43,059 nucleotides of DNA from Clostridia bacterium (GTDB lineage: Bacteria > Bacillota > Clostridia > Peptostreptococcales > Acidaminobacteraceae): positions 1 through 43,059 of the forward strand of contig JAFGVN010000094.1 in assembly GCA_016937975.1 (NCBI GenBank), read 5' to 3'. The position numbers and the translations under genes were made by a program. Positions within the stretch are counted from its first letter, which is position 1. Each line of letters opens with the position of its first letter. Below the pieces are notes generated by a model. The model ran no database searches. It saw nothing but the letters and a program-made list of their open reading frames with translations, and was not told the DNA's origin. Shown here one piece after another: positions 35,289-43,059 of the stretch.

Positions 35289-37375
35289 TATTTTCCACCT
35301 CCACTTGTAGGTACTTTGAAAAAGGCTTCATAACTGGCAGGTGCATTTTTTAGAACCTCATCCACTGACAGTGATTCTTTTACCTGATCGGCTCTAAATT
35401 GGTTGCTTTCTGAACTAATAAACATAAGTGGATCGAAAGTGTCCACTTCGACTTCTGTCAATTGGTCAGCAAAGGCAATAATATCTTCTAACTGTTTTGA
35501 AAATTCAGTTTTTTCATCTTCTTCAATTTTTAATCTGGATAGACTAGCAACATAATCTAAAGTTTCTGTTGTCACTTTCTTCTCCAATTTTTTTTGCATG
35601 TATACATCAAATGTTGCGTGTAAATCGAGTTCCATTAATTGTTCTTGATCTATTACGGAAGGCGCATTCATCATTGCACAAGAAGCATCTCTCAGCTTAG
35701 GAAAAGCAATAACTTCTCTTATACTTTGCTTTTCAGTCATTAACATCATTAAACGGTCCAAACCAAATGCAAATCCACCATGGGGTGGTGTACCATATTC
35801 AAAGGCTTTTAACATAAAACCAAAACGGTTTTTAGCTTCTTCTTCTGAAAATGCCAACCATTCCAATACTTTGGTTTGCATTTTTCGATCATGTATACGT
35901 ATACTGCCACTGCCAAGTTCTACACCATTTAATACAATATCATAAGATTGTGCTCTTATTGCACCTGGTTCTGTGTCAAATAAATGTAAATCTTCATCCT
36001 TAGGCATTGTGAAAGGATGATGCTTGGCAACAAAGCGTTTTTCATCTGGTGCCCATTCCAATAATGGAAAATCTTTGACAACAACAAATGAAAAATCATC
36101 TGATTTTCTTAGACCAAGGATGTCGCCGACTTCAAGTCTTAATTGACCTAAGATTGTCAAAGCCTTTTCAGCTTCATCTGCGCTAAAGATAATTAAATCC
36201 CCTGGTTTTGCCTTTAATCGTTCCTGTATAAGCTCTAAATCCATTTCAGAGAAATATTTAGTCAAAACACTTTGTAAAGAACCGTCTTCTAAGATTTGAA
36301 TCCACGCCATCCCCTTGCCACCGAATTGGATTGCTTTTTGTGTCAGCGCTTCAATTTGAGTTCTTGTAAAACGACTACCACCTGTTACACATAGACCCTT
36401 TACGATACCGCCCTTTTCAACGATATCTCTAAAAACTTTAAAGCTGCATTTTTCCATAATATCAGTCAGCGTAATCATTGGCATTTCAAATCTCAAGTCA
36501 GGTTTATCACTACCATAAAGATCCATGGCTTCTTGGTAAGTAATGTGACGCATTGGTAAGGAGACATCTCTATTTAATGTCAACTTAAAGATTTTCTGAA
36601 AAAGGGTTTCCAAATAAGAAATGACATCTTCTTCTCTCACAAAGCTCATTTCCAAATCCACTTGAGTAAATTCAGGTTGTCGGTCTGCCCTTAAATCTTC
36701 ATCTCTAAAACATTTAGCAATTTGAAAATAACGGTCAATGCCGGATACCATTAACAGTTGTTTATAGATTTGTGGTGATTGTGGCAAGGCATAGAACTTA
36801 CCCTTTGAAACTCGACTTGGTACAACATAATCCCTAGCACCTTCTGGCGTAGATTTCGTCAGGATTGGCGTTTCCACTTCGATGAAATCATGATCAATCA
36901 TATGTTCTCTAACAACAGAAATAACCTTTTGTCTTAGTTTCAGTGTTTTTAACATGTCCGATCTTCTTAAATCCAAATAACGGTACTTCAAACGAAGTTC
37001 TTCATTAACCTCTACAGTGCCATCTATCATGAAAGGAGGTGTTTTGGCCTTGTTAAGAATATATAGTTCTTTTACTCTGATATCTACAGTACCGGTTTCC
37101 AGTAAAGGGTTGATTGTATCTTCATCTCTTCTTTCCACATGACCCATAATTTCTACAACATATTCGTTTCTAAGACTTTCACTGATCTCAAAGAGTTCAT
37201 GAGAAACTTTCTCTTGATCAATGACAATTTGTACAACACCTGTTGCATCTCTTAAATCAAGAAATATAACACCGCCCAAATCTCTACGTCTTTGTACCCA
37301 ACCCATAACGGTCACTTCGGTACCAATGAGTTTTTCTTCAATTCTTCCACAATAATGACTTCTTTGTAATTTCAT
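35288..37375 (-). CDS. aspS-gatC: Fusion of aspartyl-tRNA synthetase and GatC
   Basis: Residues 1-600 are a bacterial-type AspRS. They comprise an anticodon-binding OB fold (GWVQRRRDLGGVIFLDLRD), class II motif 2 (FRDEDLRADRQPEFTQVDLE), a GAD insertion domain (about 285-420) and motif 3 (GFAFGLDRLMMLM). Residues 601-695 are a full-length GatC (VTTETLDYVASLSRLKIEED ... FFKVPTSGGGK). There is no stop or frameshift between them, and no separate gatC in the operon. A non-discriminating AspRS would make Asp-tRNA(Asn), which the attached GatCAB then amidates. The residue that is His31 in known non-discriminating enzymes is Leu here, so specificity is not proven by sequence. AGGAGG precedes ATG 37375, and a T-box controls the operon. 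Confidence 0.95.
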   Translation of the reverse strand: MKLQRSHYCGRIEEKLIGTEVTVMGWVQRRRDLGGVIFLDLRDATGVVQIVIDQEKVSHELFEISESLRNEYVVEIMGHVERRDEDTINPLLETGTVDIRVKELYILNKAKTPPFMIDGTVEVNEELRLKYRYLDLRRSDMLKTLKLRQKVISVVREHMIDHDFIEVETPILTKSTPEGARDYVVPSRVSKGKFYALPQSPQIYKQLLMVSGIDRYFQIAKCFRDEDLRADRQPEFTQVDLEMSFVREEDVISYLETLFQKIFKLTLNRDVSLPMRHITYQEAMDLYGSDKPDLRFEMPMITLTDIMEKCSFKVFRDIVEKGGIVKGLCVTGGSRFTRTQIEALTQKAIQFGGKGMAWIQILEDGSLQSVLTKYFSEMDLELIQERLKAKPGDLIIFSADEAEKALTILGQLRLEVGDILGLRKSDDFSFVVVKDFPLLEWAPDEKRFVAKHHPFTMPKDEDLHLFDTEPGAIRAQSYDIVLNGVELGSGSIRIHDRKMQTKVLEWLAFSEEEAKNRFGFMLKAFEYGTPPHGGFAFGLDRLMMLMTEKQSIREVIAFPKLRDASCAMMNAPSVIDQEQLMELDLHATFDVYMQKKLEKKVTTETLDYVASLSRLKIEEDEKTEFSKQLEDIIAFADQLTEVEVDTFDPLMFISSESNQFRADQVKESLSVDEVLKNAPASYEAFFKVPTSGGGK

Positions 37376-37460
37376 ATTACCTCCTAATGTTGAGGTCCAT
37401 AAATACTGTGAGGTTTATAGGTCATATTTTCCCTAAAACAAAAGGATGATTCAGCGAAAA

Positions 37461-37498
37461 TAAAAAAACCTCCATCTCCTGTAAAAGGGACGAAGGTT
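37461..37498 (-). terminator. T-box regulated terminator
   Basis: In the minus direction AACCTTCGTCCC pairs with GGAGATGGAGGTT and is followed by a run of seven T. The CCTTCGTCCC arm is also the 3' strand of the antiterminator, so the two folds exclude each other. Confidence 0.9.
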
Positions 37499-37730
37499 AT
37501 TCGCGGTACCACCCAATTTGATCTTAAATAAGATCCTTCTCATTCAATACGGACTCACGTCGATATCTAGCCATTTAACGCATAGCCTACGTCTAAGTCT
37601 AATCACTTACGCTTTCGGTTAGAAGCTCGGAGAGGTTCTTCAATTGATACTCCATGTCGATATCCCACCATCATCGACTCTCTTTGATTTCATCATCAAT
37701 TTACTCTTCTCGTCATCGCCTTTGTTATTG
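37461..37730 (-). promoter_or_regulatory. T-box riboswitch with GAAC (Glu/Asn) specifier
   Basis: tRNA-sensing leader of the aspS-gatC/gatA/gatB operon. The T-box sequence TGGGTGGTACCGCGA (minus strand of 37501-37515) is canonical; its UGGU bulge pairs with an uncharged tRNA acceptor end. Stem I runs from about 37720 to 37600, and its specifier loop reads TTGAAGAACCTCTCCGAGC. The place where ileS-type leaders carry their codon before ACCTC holds GAAC (37635-37638): GAA (Glu) in one register, AAC (Asn) one base on. Uncharged tRNA(Asn), and possibly tRNA(Glu), would stabilise the antiterminator and switch on the amidation operon. The remainder of the 437-bp gap holds the promoter and spacer. 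Confidence 0.9.
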
Positions 37731-37736
37731 TAATCG

Positions 37737-37765
37737 ATTGTAACGAAATTTATTAGCCTTGTCAA
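37737..37765 (-). promoter_or_regulatory. Sigma-A promoter of the T-box operon
   Basis: TTGACA and TACAAT with 17-base spacing on the minus strand. It places the RNA start near 37730, just before T-box stem I. Confidence 0.85.
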
Positions 37766-37812
37766 TAACCTTTCCGAAAAAAGTTTATTTATTCTCCTCT
37801 ACTTATAATTAA

Positions 37813-39756
37813 TCATCTGTTTTTAAGAACTATTGATGATGAAGCAACGTAAGTAATTATAAAATAACTGCCGTAAATTAACATAGCAAATAATGAGGTT
37901 ACAAGCATGTTTGACAAAATATCAATTCGCCCCAATATATTGACAACGCTACTTGATACCTTAATGCCGACAATGGAATGTACAATCGCTAAACTTAAAG
38001 GCATAAAGAAATAAACAGAAATTTGCACAAGCAACGAATGCTTGATCATTTTATTTTCTACTCCAAGTTTTCTCAGCAGTTGATATCTTTCTATATTGTC
38101 GCTGGCTTCTGTCAATTGCTGCAAAGCCAAACTTACTACACAAGACATAATAAAAACCAAACCAATGTAAATAGCCACATAAGCGATAATCGTTCTTAAA
38201 CCAAGATTCTGTGCAACAATCTCATCTTTGATTAGAATGAGAAAATAACTGTTGATGCGGTGTGGTTTTAGCATACGATTCACATCATCAATAGAGTGAT
38301 TCAAAGTTTTAAAATTATAAAGTTCAAGGGAAGGTTCCAACGGTTCAACTAACTCATCAGGTAATATAATAAGTCCTGGATTGGCTGCCATAAACTCATT
38401 TTGCAAACTCATATTCAGCATATTTTTTGGGGATAAAACTTCATTGTTAAAGGTAATATCAGAAAGTCCCTTTTTATAAATATTCATCATTTCTTCCATA
38501 TTGGTGATCATAACATATTCATGATTTAATTCAATTAAATCTAATTTCATCATTTTTGCATATGCATTATAGGTTGATTCAGCCATCACTTCTATGGAAT
38601 AATTCTTTATTAAATCTGCCTGTGTCTCATCTAACAATTCCGTATGCTTTGATAATTCATTTAACTGGATATCACTAGGATAAATCAGCATTTTAACATA
38701 ATCACCAATTTCATCCATATTAATTTTATTATCTAGTGGTACACTATCAGAATCCACCCACTGAGACAATGTCATCGCCATAGGAAGTGACTTGGATTGA
38801 TTATTTTCAACAACGCTTACAATACCCATACCTGTTGAAAAAGTACCAAAAGCAATTAATAATAAGATTGTAAGAATTGAAATCATTATATAAGTAGAAT
38901 TAACTTTACTGCTAATTTGTCTCAAGCTAAACATGTTTAAATTTCTAAGATAGAACTTTTTATTGCTTTGGAATATGTCCATCAAGATGCCTGAAAGAGA
39001 CATAAAAAACAATAAAGTACCAATAAGTCCTAAGACGATCGACCATTTAAAATATTTATCAAAACTCATCATGCCATTTTTAATGATAAAAGCATAACTT
39101 ACACCCAAGGTAATCAAACTCACCATGAAAATCAGAATTGAAATGAATTTGCCTTTTATTTTCAAATCCTGTTGCTTTTTACTGGCAAGGAGTAAATCTA
39201 TTAATTTGACTTTAGTGATATTAAAGATGTTCAGAATCATCATAAGACCATAAATGACTGAGAAATTAATAATGGCCTTGTTAAAAGCGACCTTCGAAAA
39301 AATAAATTGGAATTCCTTCATTTCCACTTCAAACATTTTTGCTGTAATAATAGATAAAAAATGTGATCCTAGAATCCCAAGAATTAAACCCGCAAATAAT
39401 GAAATAAATCCAATGATTAAGGTTTCCAAAACTAATATGAAAGAGATCTTTCTTCTTTCCATCCCTAAGGTCATGTAGATGCCAATTTCTTTTTTTCTTC
39501 TCTTAATTAAAAATTGATTGGCGTACACCATAAGAAAAGCTAAGACAACAGTCATAAAAAAGGAAACATAACTCAAGGATTTATTTAACATGGTCAATGC
39601 AACTGCTTTCAAGGGATCTAAAACCATCATGGCTTTTTGTGATTCCAAAGAATTGAACAAATAAAACAAGCAAATGCCAAAAGTAATGGTCAAGAAATAA
39701 ATCAAATAATCTTTATAAGATTTTTTAATGTTATTCAAGGCGAGTTTAAAGTACAT
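37813..39756 (-). CDS. bceB: Bce-type ABC transporter permease
   Basis: Large FtsX-type permease of 647 aa, with ten predicted helices and a roughly 200-residue extracellular domain between helices 7 and 8 (about 315-520). That domain is the hallmark of BceB-type peptide-antibiotic detoxification and sensing transporters. The N-terminus MYFKLALNNIKKSYKDYLIYFLT and the coupling segment RRKKEIGIYMTLGMERRKIS are typical. It overlaps the ATPase gene by 11 bases, with GGAGGTG before its ATG. In such systems the transporter frees lipid II-cycle targets from antibiotics such as bacitracin and also relays flux to the kinase. The drug is not identifiable from sequence. Confidence 0.88.
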   Translation of the reverse strand: MYFKLALNNIKKSYKDYLIYFLTITFGICLFYLFNSLESQKAMMVLDPLKAVALTMLNKSLSYVSFFMTVVLAFLMVYANQFLIKRRKKEIGIYMTLGMERRKISFILVLETLIIGFISLFAGLILGILGSHFLSIITAKMFEVEMKEFQFIFSKVAFNKAIINFSVIYGLMMILNIFNITKVKLIDLLLASKKQQDLKIKGKFISILIFMVSLITLGVSYAFIIKNGMMSFDKYFKWSIVLGLIGTLLFFMSLSGILMDIFQSNKKFYLRNLNMFSLRQISSKVNSTYIMISILTILLLIAFGTFSTGMGIVSVVENNQSKSLPMAMTLSQWVDSDSVPLDNKINMDEIGDYVKMLIYPSDIQLNELSKHTELLDETQADLIKNYSIEVMAESTYNAYAKMMKLDLIELNHEYVMITNMEEMMNIYKKGLSDITFNNEVLSPKNMLNMSLQNEFMAANPGLIILPDELVEPLEPSLELYNFKTLNHSIDDVNRMLKPHRINSYFLILIKDEIVAQNLGLRTIIAYVAIYIGLVFIMSCVVSLALQQLTEASDNIERYQLLRKLGVENKMIKHSLLVQISVYFFMPLSLAIVHSIVGIKVSSSVVNILGRIDILSNMLVTSLFAMLIYGSYFIITYVASSSIVLKNR

Positions 39757-40510
39757 CTACGTCACCTCCGAGGAAGGTTAATACCTCCATAATATCATTA
39801 AAGAATGCTTTTCTTTGCTTTGTACCTCTTATGAGTTCATTAAAAATCTTACCATCTTTAATAAAAATAATTCGATGACAATAACTCGCTGTAAAAGCAT
39901 CATGGGTTACCATCATAATGGTTGCCTTCAAACGCTCATTTAAATGCTGAAATGATTCTAAAAGTTGTCTTGCAGATTTGGAATCCAAAGCACCGGTAGG
40001 TTCATCAGCTAAAATTAATGAAGGATTGGTTATCATTGCACGGGCTGAAGCGACTCTTTGTTTTTCACCACCACTCATTTGAAAAGGAAATTTTTCCAAA
40101 ATGTGTTCTATATTCAATTGCTTTGCCATTGCTCCTACTTTTTCTTGAATTGAAACAGGATTTTCTTTTAATATAGTTAATGCCAATGCGATGTTTTCAA
40201 AACCCGTCAAAGTATCCAATAGATTAAAGTCTTGAAAAATAAAACCTAATTCATTTCTTCTAAATGCTGCAAGTTTTCTTGACTTTATACTTGTAAGTTC
40301 TTGGTCTCTTAAGATTATTTTTCCACTTGTAGCCTTATCAATTGTTGAGACGCAATTTAAAAGTGTTGTTTTCCCACTCCCCGAAGCTCCCATAATGCCT
40401 ACGAATTCGCCTTCCACGATTTCAAAGCTAATACCATCAACGGCTTTTGTAATCGTGCCTTTACTACCATAATATTTTTCTAATTGTTCTACTTTTAAAA
40501 CAGGTTTCAT
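39746..40510 (-). CDS. bceA: Bce-type ABC transporter ATPase
   Basis: ATPase of 254 aa in the MacB/LolD-like group. Walker A GASGSGKTT, Q-loop FIFQDFNLLDTLTGFEN, signature MSGGEKQRVA, Walker B LILADEPTGALD and the switch His in MMVTHD are intact. The ATG overlaps the stop of the glycosyltransferase gene by one base, and the gene overlaps the permease gene downstream, so the three are translationally coupled. It drives the BceB-type permease. Confidence 0.92.
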   Translation of the reverse strand: MKPVLKVEQLEKYYGSKGTITKAVDGISFEIVEGEFVGIMGASGSGKTTLLNCVSTIDKATSGKIILRDQELTSIKSRKLAAFRRNELGFIFQDFNLLDTLTGFENIALALTILKENPVSIQEKVGAMAKQLNIEHILEKFPFQMSGGEKQRVASARAMITNPSLILADEPTGALDSKSARQLLESFQHLNERLKATIMMVTHDAFTASYCHRIIFIKDGKIFNELIRGTKQRKAFFNDIMEVLTFLGGDVDVL

Positions 40511-41223
40511 TAATTGGTCCTCACTTGTCTAATAATGGTTTCGTAAAGAGGTATTAATTCATATGATAATACCTGGTCAGAGACTAAAGCACTAATCACT
40601 TGATCTGCTCTCCTATAAGCTTTTTCAATATTTTCAGTTAAACTGTAATAATTTGGTGATTGGGGTAATCCTGCTAAGATTATAGACTCACCCTCTGTTA
40701 ACTCTGAAGGTAGTTTATTAAAGTAGTGTTTACTGGCATTATAAATACCCATTTGATTTTCACCGTAGTTGATGATATTCAAATACAATTCCAAAATTTC
40801 ATCTTTAGATAGTTTTTCTTCAAGGGTAAGTGCTAATAATAATTCCGTTACTTTTCTTTCATAAGTTTTTTCAAAAGTTAAGTAAAGGTTTTTAGCCAAT
40901 TGTTGTGTTATCGTAGATCCTCCAGAAACAATCTCACCGGATATGGTATTCATAACAAATGCTCTAGCTGTAGATTTTATGTCAAAACCAATGTGATTAT
41001 AAAACCTTTTGTCTTCGATAGCTACTGTCGACTGAATCAGCATCTTTGGTATTTCATCTAATGTCACATAATTAGGACTCGATTGATAGGTTTCAATAAC
41101 ATCCATCAAATGATTTTCATGATTAATGGCCTGATACCTTTGAAAACCTTGAACAAAAACTTGACCAACAAAGAAAAACCCTAAAAGAATCAAAACTGTT
41201 AAAAAGCGCACTAAGTATTTCAT
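40510..41223 (-). CDS. Monofunctional peptidoglycan glycosyltransferase (GT51) within the Bce module
   Basis: Membrane-anchored transglycosylase of 237 aa that polymerises lipid II into glycan strands. ATG 41223 follows AGGAGGT. A single N-terminal helix (about 5-23) precedes a complete GT51 domain: the catalytic Glu region STVAIEDKRFYNHIGFD, then GGSTITQQLAKNLY, RKVTELLLALTLEEKLSKDEILELYLN, and YNASKHYFNK. There is no transpeptidase domain, as in MtgA/SgtB proteins. It lies between a BceR-like operator and bceA, so it should be induced with the transporter. Making more transglycosylase as an antibiotic ties up lipid II would be a sensible second defence; that role is inferred. Confidence 0.9.
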   Translation of the reverse strand: MKYLVRFLTVLILLGFFFVGQVFVQGFQRYQAINHENHLMDVIETYQSSPNYVTLDEIPKMLIQSTVAIEDKRFYNHIGFDIKSTARAFVMNTISGEIVSGGSTITQQLAKNLYLTFEKTYERKVTELLLALTLEEKLSKDEILELYLNIINYGENQMGIYNASKHYFNKLPSELTEGESIILAGLPQSPNYYSLTENIEKAYRRADQVISALVSDQVLSYELIPLYETIIRQVRTN

Positions 41224-41292
41224 ATGACCTCCTTTCAAAATAATCTTATCAATTATTTTTATTAGGAGCCATTGATGTAACTTACAGTTACC

Positions 41293-41306
41293 TTACATTT
41301 TTGTCA
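41293..41306 (-). promoter_or_regulatory. BceR-type operator
   Basis: On the minus strand TGACA-AAAA-TGTAA fits the TNACA-N4-TGTAA inverted repeat that I recall for BceR-like regulators. It sits about 70 bases upstream of the glycosyltransferase start. Next to it is the dyad GTAAC-TGTAA-GTTAC (41276-41290). It should let the local response regulator induce the glycosyltransferase/bceA/bceB unit. Confidence 0.65.
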
Positions 41307-41307
41307 C

Positions 41308-42312
41308 TTAGGTGTACATGGATGAAATGGGAAAAACAATGGATACTTCAGTAAAAACTTCTTCCTTAGACTGAATTGATATCATCAACCCCATTTTAAC
41401 GGCAAGAGACTTACACAAATATAGACCAATCCCTGTAGATTGTTTAATTTGTCTTCCATTGGTCCCCGTGAAGCCTTTATCAAAAACACGTGTTAGATCT
41501 TCTGGTTTTATACCTATACCATTATCATGTATTTTAAAGATCACTTGATCTTTACTTTTTTCTATAGCAAATTTTAAAACCATAGGACTTTTTTTATATT
41601 GTAAAGCATTGTTTAATAACTGGCCGATAATAAATGCCATCCACTTCTCATCGGTTTTCACATGAATATCTTCTTCAAAAATCTCTATTTGACATTTGGC
41701 TGCAATAAGTTTACTGGCATATTTTTTTAAGGTTTCTTGTGTAAGTACTTTAAGAGAAACATCTTTAATAATATAATCTTTTTCCAATTGATGTCCTCTT
41801 GCATAATATAGGGCCTGTTCTACATAACCTTCTATACGTTCAAATTCCTCTTTCAAACTGTTGGTCACTGTACTTTTATTGTTCTTAATAATCAGTTGTC
41901 CCGCAGCAATAGGCGTTTTAATTTCGTGAACCCAGGTTTCAATATAATCTCGATAATCACGTTCTCTAATTTTGTAATTTCCTATGACATCATTCATGGA
42001 TTTATTTGCAGCTTGAATCACCTCTTGAAGGAAAATACCTTCAAAAAAATAAGGTTCTTCCATGAGTTCATGTACATAGTGTTTATGATCTAAGGATTCC
42101 AAAGCTTCATCAATTCTTTTATAGAATTTATAGCGTCTCATATACTCATAAATTAAATAACTGATATGAACCAACAAAAATATCATAGAAACAAAAATGA
42201 CAGAAGATCCATTCATGCCATATACTGACATAAAAACAACCACTAAAAACATCAAGCCTAAGTGTAGAATAAAATAAACCTTTTTATCGAGTAACCATTT
42301 ACCTAAACTCAT
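41308..42312 (-). CDS. bceS: Bce-type intramembrane-sensing histidine kinase
   Basis: Kinase of 334 aa with two closely spaced helices (about 12-31 and 37-55) and almost no extracellular loop. This is the BceS/intramembrane-sensing type, which reads the state of its transporter instead of a ligand. The phosphorylated His129 lies in YIETWVHEIKTPIAA. The ATPase domain carries the N box (GQLLNNALQYKK), G1 (HDNGIGIKPED), F (VFDKGFTG) and G2 (STGIGLYLCKSL). Its ATG overlaps the bceR stop in ATGA. The partners are the regulator upstream and the transporter downstream. Confidence 0.92.
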   Translation of the reverse strand: MSLGKWLLDKKVYFILHLGLMFLVVVFMSVYGMNGSSVIFVSMIFLLVHISYLIYEYMRRYKFYKRIDEALESLDHKHYVHELMEEPYFFEGIFLQEVIQAANKSMNDVIGNYKIRERDYRDYIETWVHEIKTPIAAGQLIIKNNKSTVTNSLKEEFERIEGYVEQALYYARGHQLEKDYIIKDVSLKVLTQETLKKYASKLIAAKCQIEIFEEDIHVKTDEKWMAFIIGQLLNNALQYKKSPMVLKFAIEKSKDQVIFKIHDNGIGIKPEDLTRVFDKGFTGTNGRQIKQSTGIGLYLCKSLAVKMGLMISIQSKEEVFTEVSIVFPISSMYT

Positions 42313-42968
42313 ACAATATACCCTTGTCCTCGTTTTGTTATTAAGAAATCCTCTAGTCCAGCACCAGTGAGTTTTTTTCTTAATCGGTTAATATTCACAG
42401 TTAATGTATTGTCATCAATGAAGTCGTTCGATTGCCAAAGCGCTTCAATCAGATCGTCTCTTGAAATAATAATCCCAGGTTCAGACATTAAAACATGTAA
42501 AATCTTCATTTCATTTTTAGTTAAATCCACAACCTCTCCTTTATAAGTTAAGGTGCTGTTTGATAGATTTAAAGAAACATCCTTATAAATAATTTTGTCT
42601 TGAATAACCTGAGTGCGTCTGAAGATATTTTGTATTCTTGCCAATAATATTTGCGGATTAAAAGGTTTTGATATAAAATCATCTGCACCAAAATTAATAC
42701 TCATCAACTCATCTAAATCACTATTTTGACTTGTTATCACTACAATCGGTATATCCGATTGTTTTCTAAGTTCCTTGCATATAAAATGTCCATCCACATA
42801 TGGCAGATTCAAGTCAAGAAGCAAAAGATCTGGAAGCACCTTTAAAACTTCTTCAATACTGTTTTGGAAGTTATCTATTAAAAGAGTTTCATAACCATTT
42901 CTATTAAGAAACACTTTAATTTCTTCTCTTATTTTAAAATCATCTTCAATAATAGCAATTGTATTCAT
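42309..42968 (-). CDS. bceR: Bce-type response regulator (OmpR family)
   Basis: Response regulator of 219 aa. The receiver domain holds the acidic pair EDD (8-10), phosphorylated Asp52 in LLLLDLNLPYVDG, and Lys in ISKPFNP; a winged-helix DNA-binding domain follows (EMKILHVLMSEPGIIISRDDLIEALW ... NINRLRKKL, split by the turn). ATG 42968 (MNTIAIIEDD) matches the family. It has no ribosome binding site of its own, because the six bases before it are preceded directly by the 3' end of a group II intron. A TTG start at 42986 would lie inside the intron. It is expected to control the glycosyltransferase/bceA/bceB unit. Confidence 0.9.
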   Translation of the reverse strand: MNTIAIIEDDFKIREEIKVFLNRNGYETLLIDNFQNSIEEVLKVLPDLLLLDLNLPYVDGHFICKELRKQSDIPIVVITSQNSDLDELMSINFGADDFISKPFNPQILLARIQNIFRRTQVIQDKIIYKDVSLNLSNSTLTYKGEVVDLTKNEMKILHVLMSEPGIIISRDDLIEALWQSNDFIDDNTLTVNINRLRKKLTGAGLEDFLITKRGQGYIV

Positions 42969-42973
42969 AAGCC

Positions 42974-43059
42974 GTCGAGTAGACAACGCTCGACATTCCC
43001 CCTCTCTATTTTCATAGTGAGGGAAATAGTCTAGTTGCCCCTCACAGAACCCAACGTGC
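42974..43059 (-). mobile_element. 3' end of a group II intron (partial domain V and domain VI)
   Basis: Reading the minus strand from the window edge, GCACGTTGGGTTCTG closely matches the 3' half of group II domain V (usual GCACGUACGGUUC). A hairpin follows (CCCTCAC/GTGAGGG, 43017-43045), then a domain VI-like stem: GAGGGGG-AATG-loop-CGTT-G-TCT-A-CTC, with an unpaired A. The sequence ends CTACTCGAC, an AY end with that A at position -7, as expected for the branch point. The 3' splice site is therefore set at 42974. The rest of the intron, including any reverse transcriptase, is outside the window. Orientation is the same as bceR. Confidence 0.7.

Noticed and set aside
42969-42986. TTG start for the response regulator at 42986
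   Set aside because: It adds MSTRRL before the conserved MNTIAIIEDD and lies within the inferred intron 3' end, so ATG 42968 is preferred, although a GAGGGGG stretch about 11 bases upstream could act as a ribosome binding site in unspliced RNA.

Overview
This window is low-GC DNA that reads as a chromosome segment of a Gram-positive Bacillota, most probably an anaerobic member of the Clostridia. The reasons are AGGAGG-type ribosome binding sites, sigma-A promoters, LacI regulators with a cre-like box, a T-box leader, lipoprotein sugar-binding proteins, a tRNA-dependent Asn/Gln pathway and a Bce-type antibiotic-response module. The genus cannot be named from the sequence alone. TGA is a normal stop here: it ends several genes in coupled ATGA overlaps (cheD to the J-domain gene, the ABC ATPase to its permease, bceR to bceS). 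Almost everything is on the minus strand; only a gene remnant at the left edge and a three-gene ABC exporter at 17959-20513 run forward.

Left part (1-11.9 kb): a tiny secreted-peptide gene; a remnant of a carbon-nitrogen-hydrolase domain resembling the C-terminal part of RT-nitrilase antiphage proteins, broken by two in-frame TGA codons; an operon with a PAS-GGDEF-HD protein, a DUF2156 protein and a 23S rRNA uracil methyltransferase; then a sugar locus (lipoprotein binding protein, two permeases, GH2 glycosidase) with its own LacI regulator. A strong promoter there carries repeated TTTTAGTAAAA palindromes and a cre-like site.

Middle (11.9-25 kb): a chemotaxis operon (cheW, a receptor with an extracytoplasmic zinc-binding CZB domain, cheR, cheB, cheD) that has no cheA or cheY and ends in an unusual J-domain protein with NTF2-like and degenerate GGDEF-like parts; the ABC exporter; a zinc-ribbon membrane protein; a pair of half-permeases; a Cache-GGDEF protein whose GGDEF site is destroyed; and a GNAT acetyltransferase gene interrupted by one TAA.

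Right part (25-43 kb): a second sugar locus (GH65 disaccharide phosphorylase, beta-phosphoglucomutase, ABC importer, LacI) controlled by TTGGAATCGATTCCAA palindromes. Next is a T-box-controlled operon for tRNA-dependent amidation (an AspRS-GatC fusion, gatA, gatB), whose specifier loop reads GAAC and so contains overlapping Glu (GAA) and Asn (AAC) codons. Last is a Bce-like module (response regulator, intramembrane-type kinase, ABC ATPase, large permease) with a peptidoglycan glycosyltransferase gene inserted in it. At the right edge the 3' end of a group II intron abuts the start codon of the response regulator.

The points most worth follow-up are the two-codon T-box driving an AspRS-GatC fusion, the J-domain/GGDEF-like protein in the chemotaxis operon, the glycosyltransferase inside the Bce module, the intron/bceR junction, and the TGA-interrupted nitrilase remnant.
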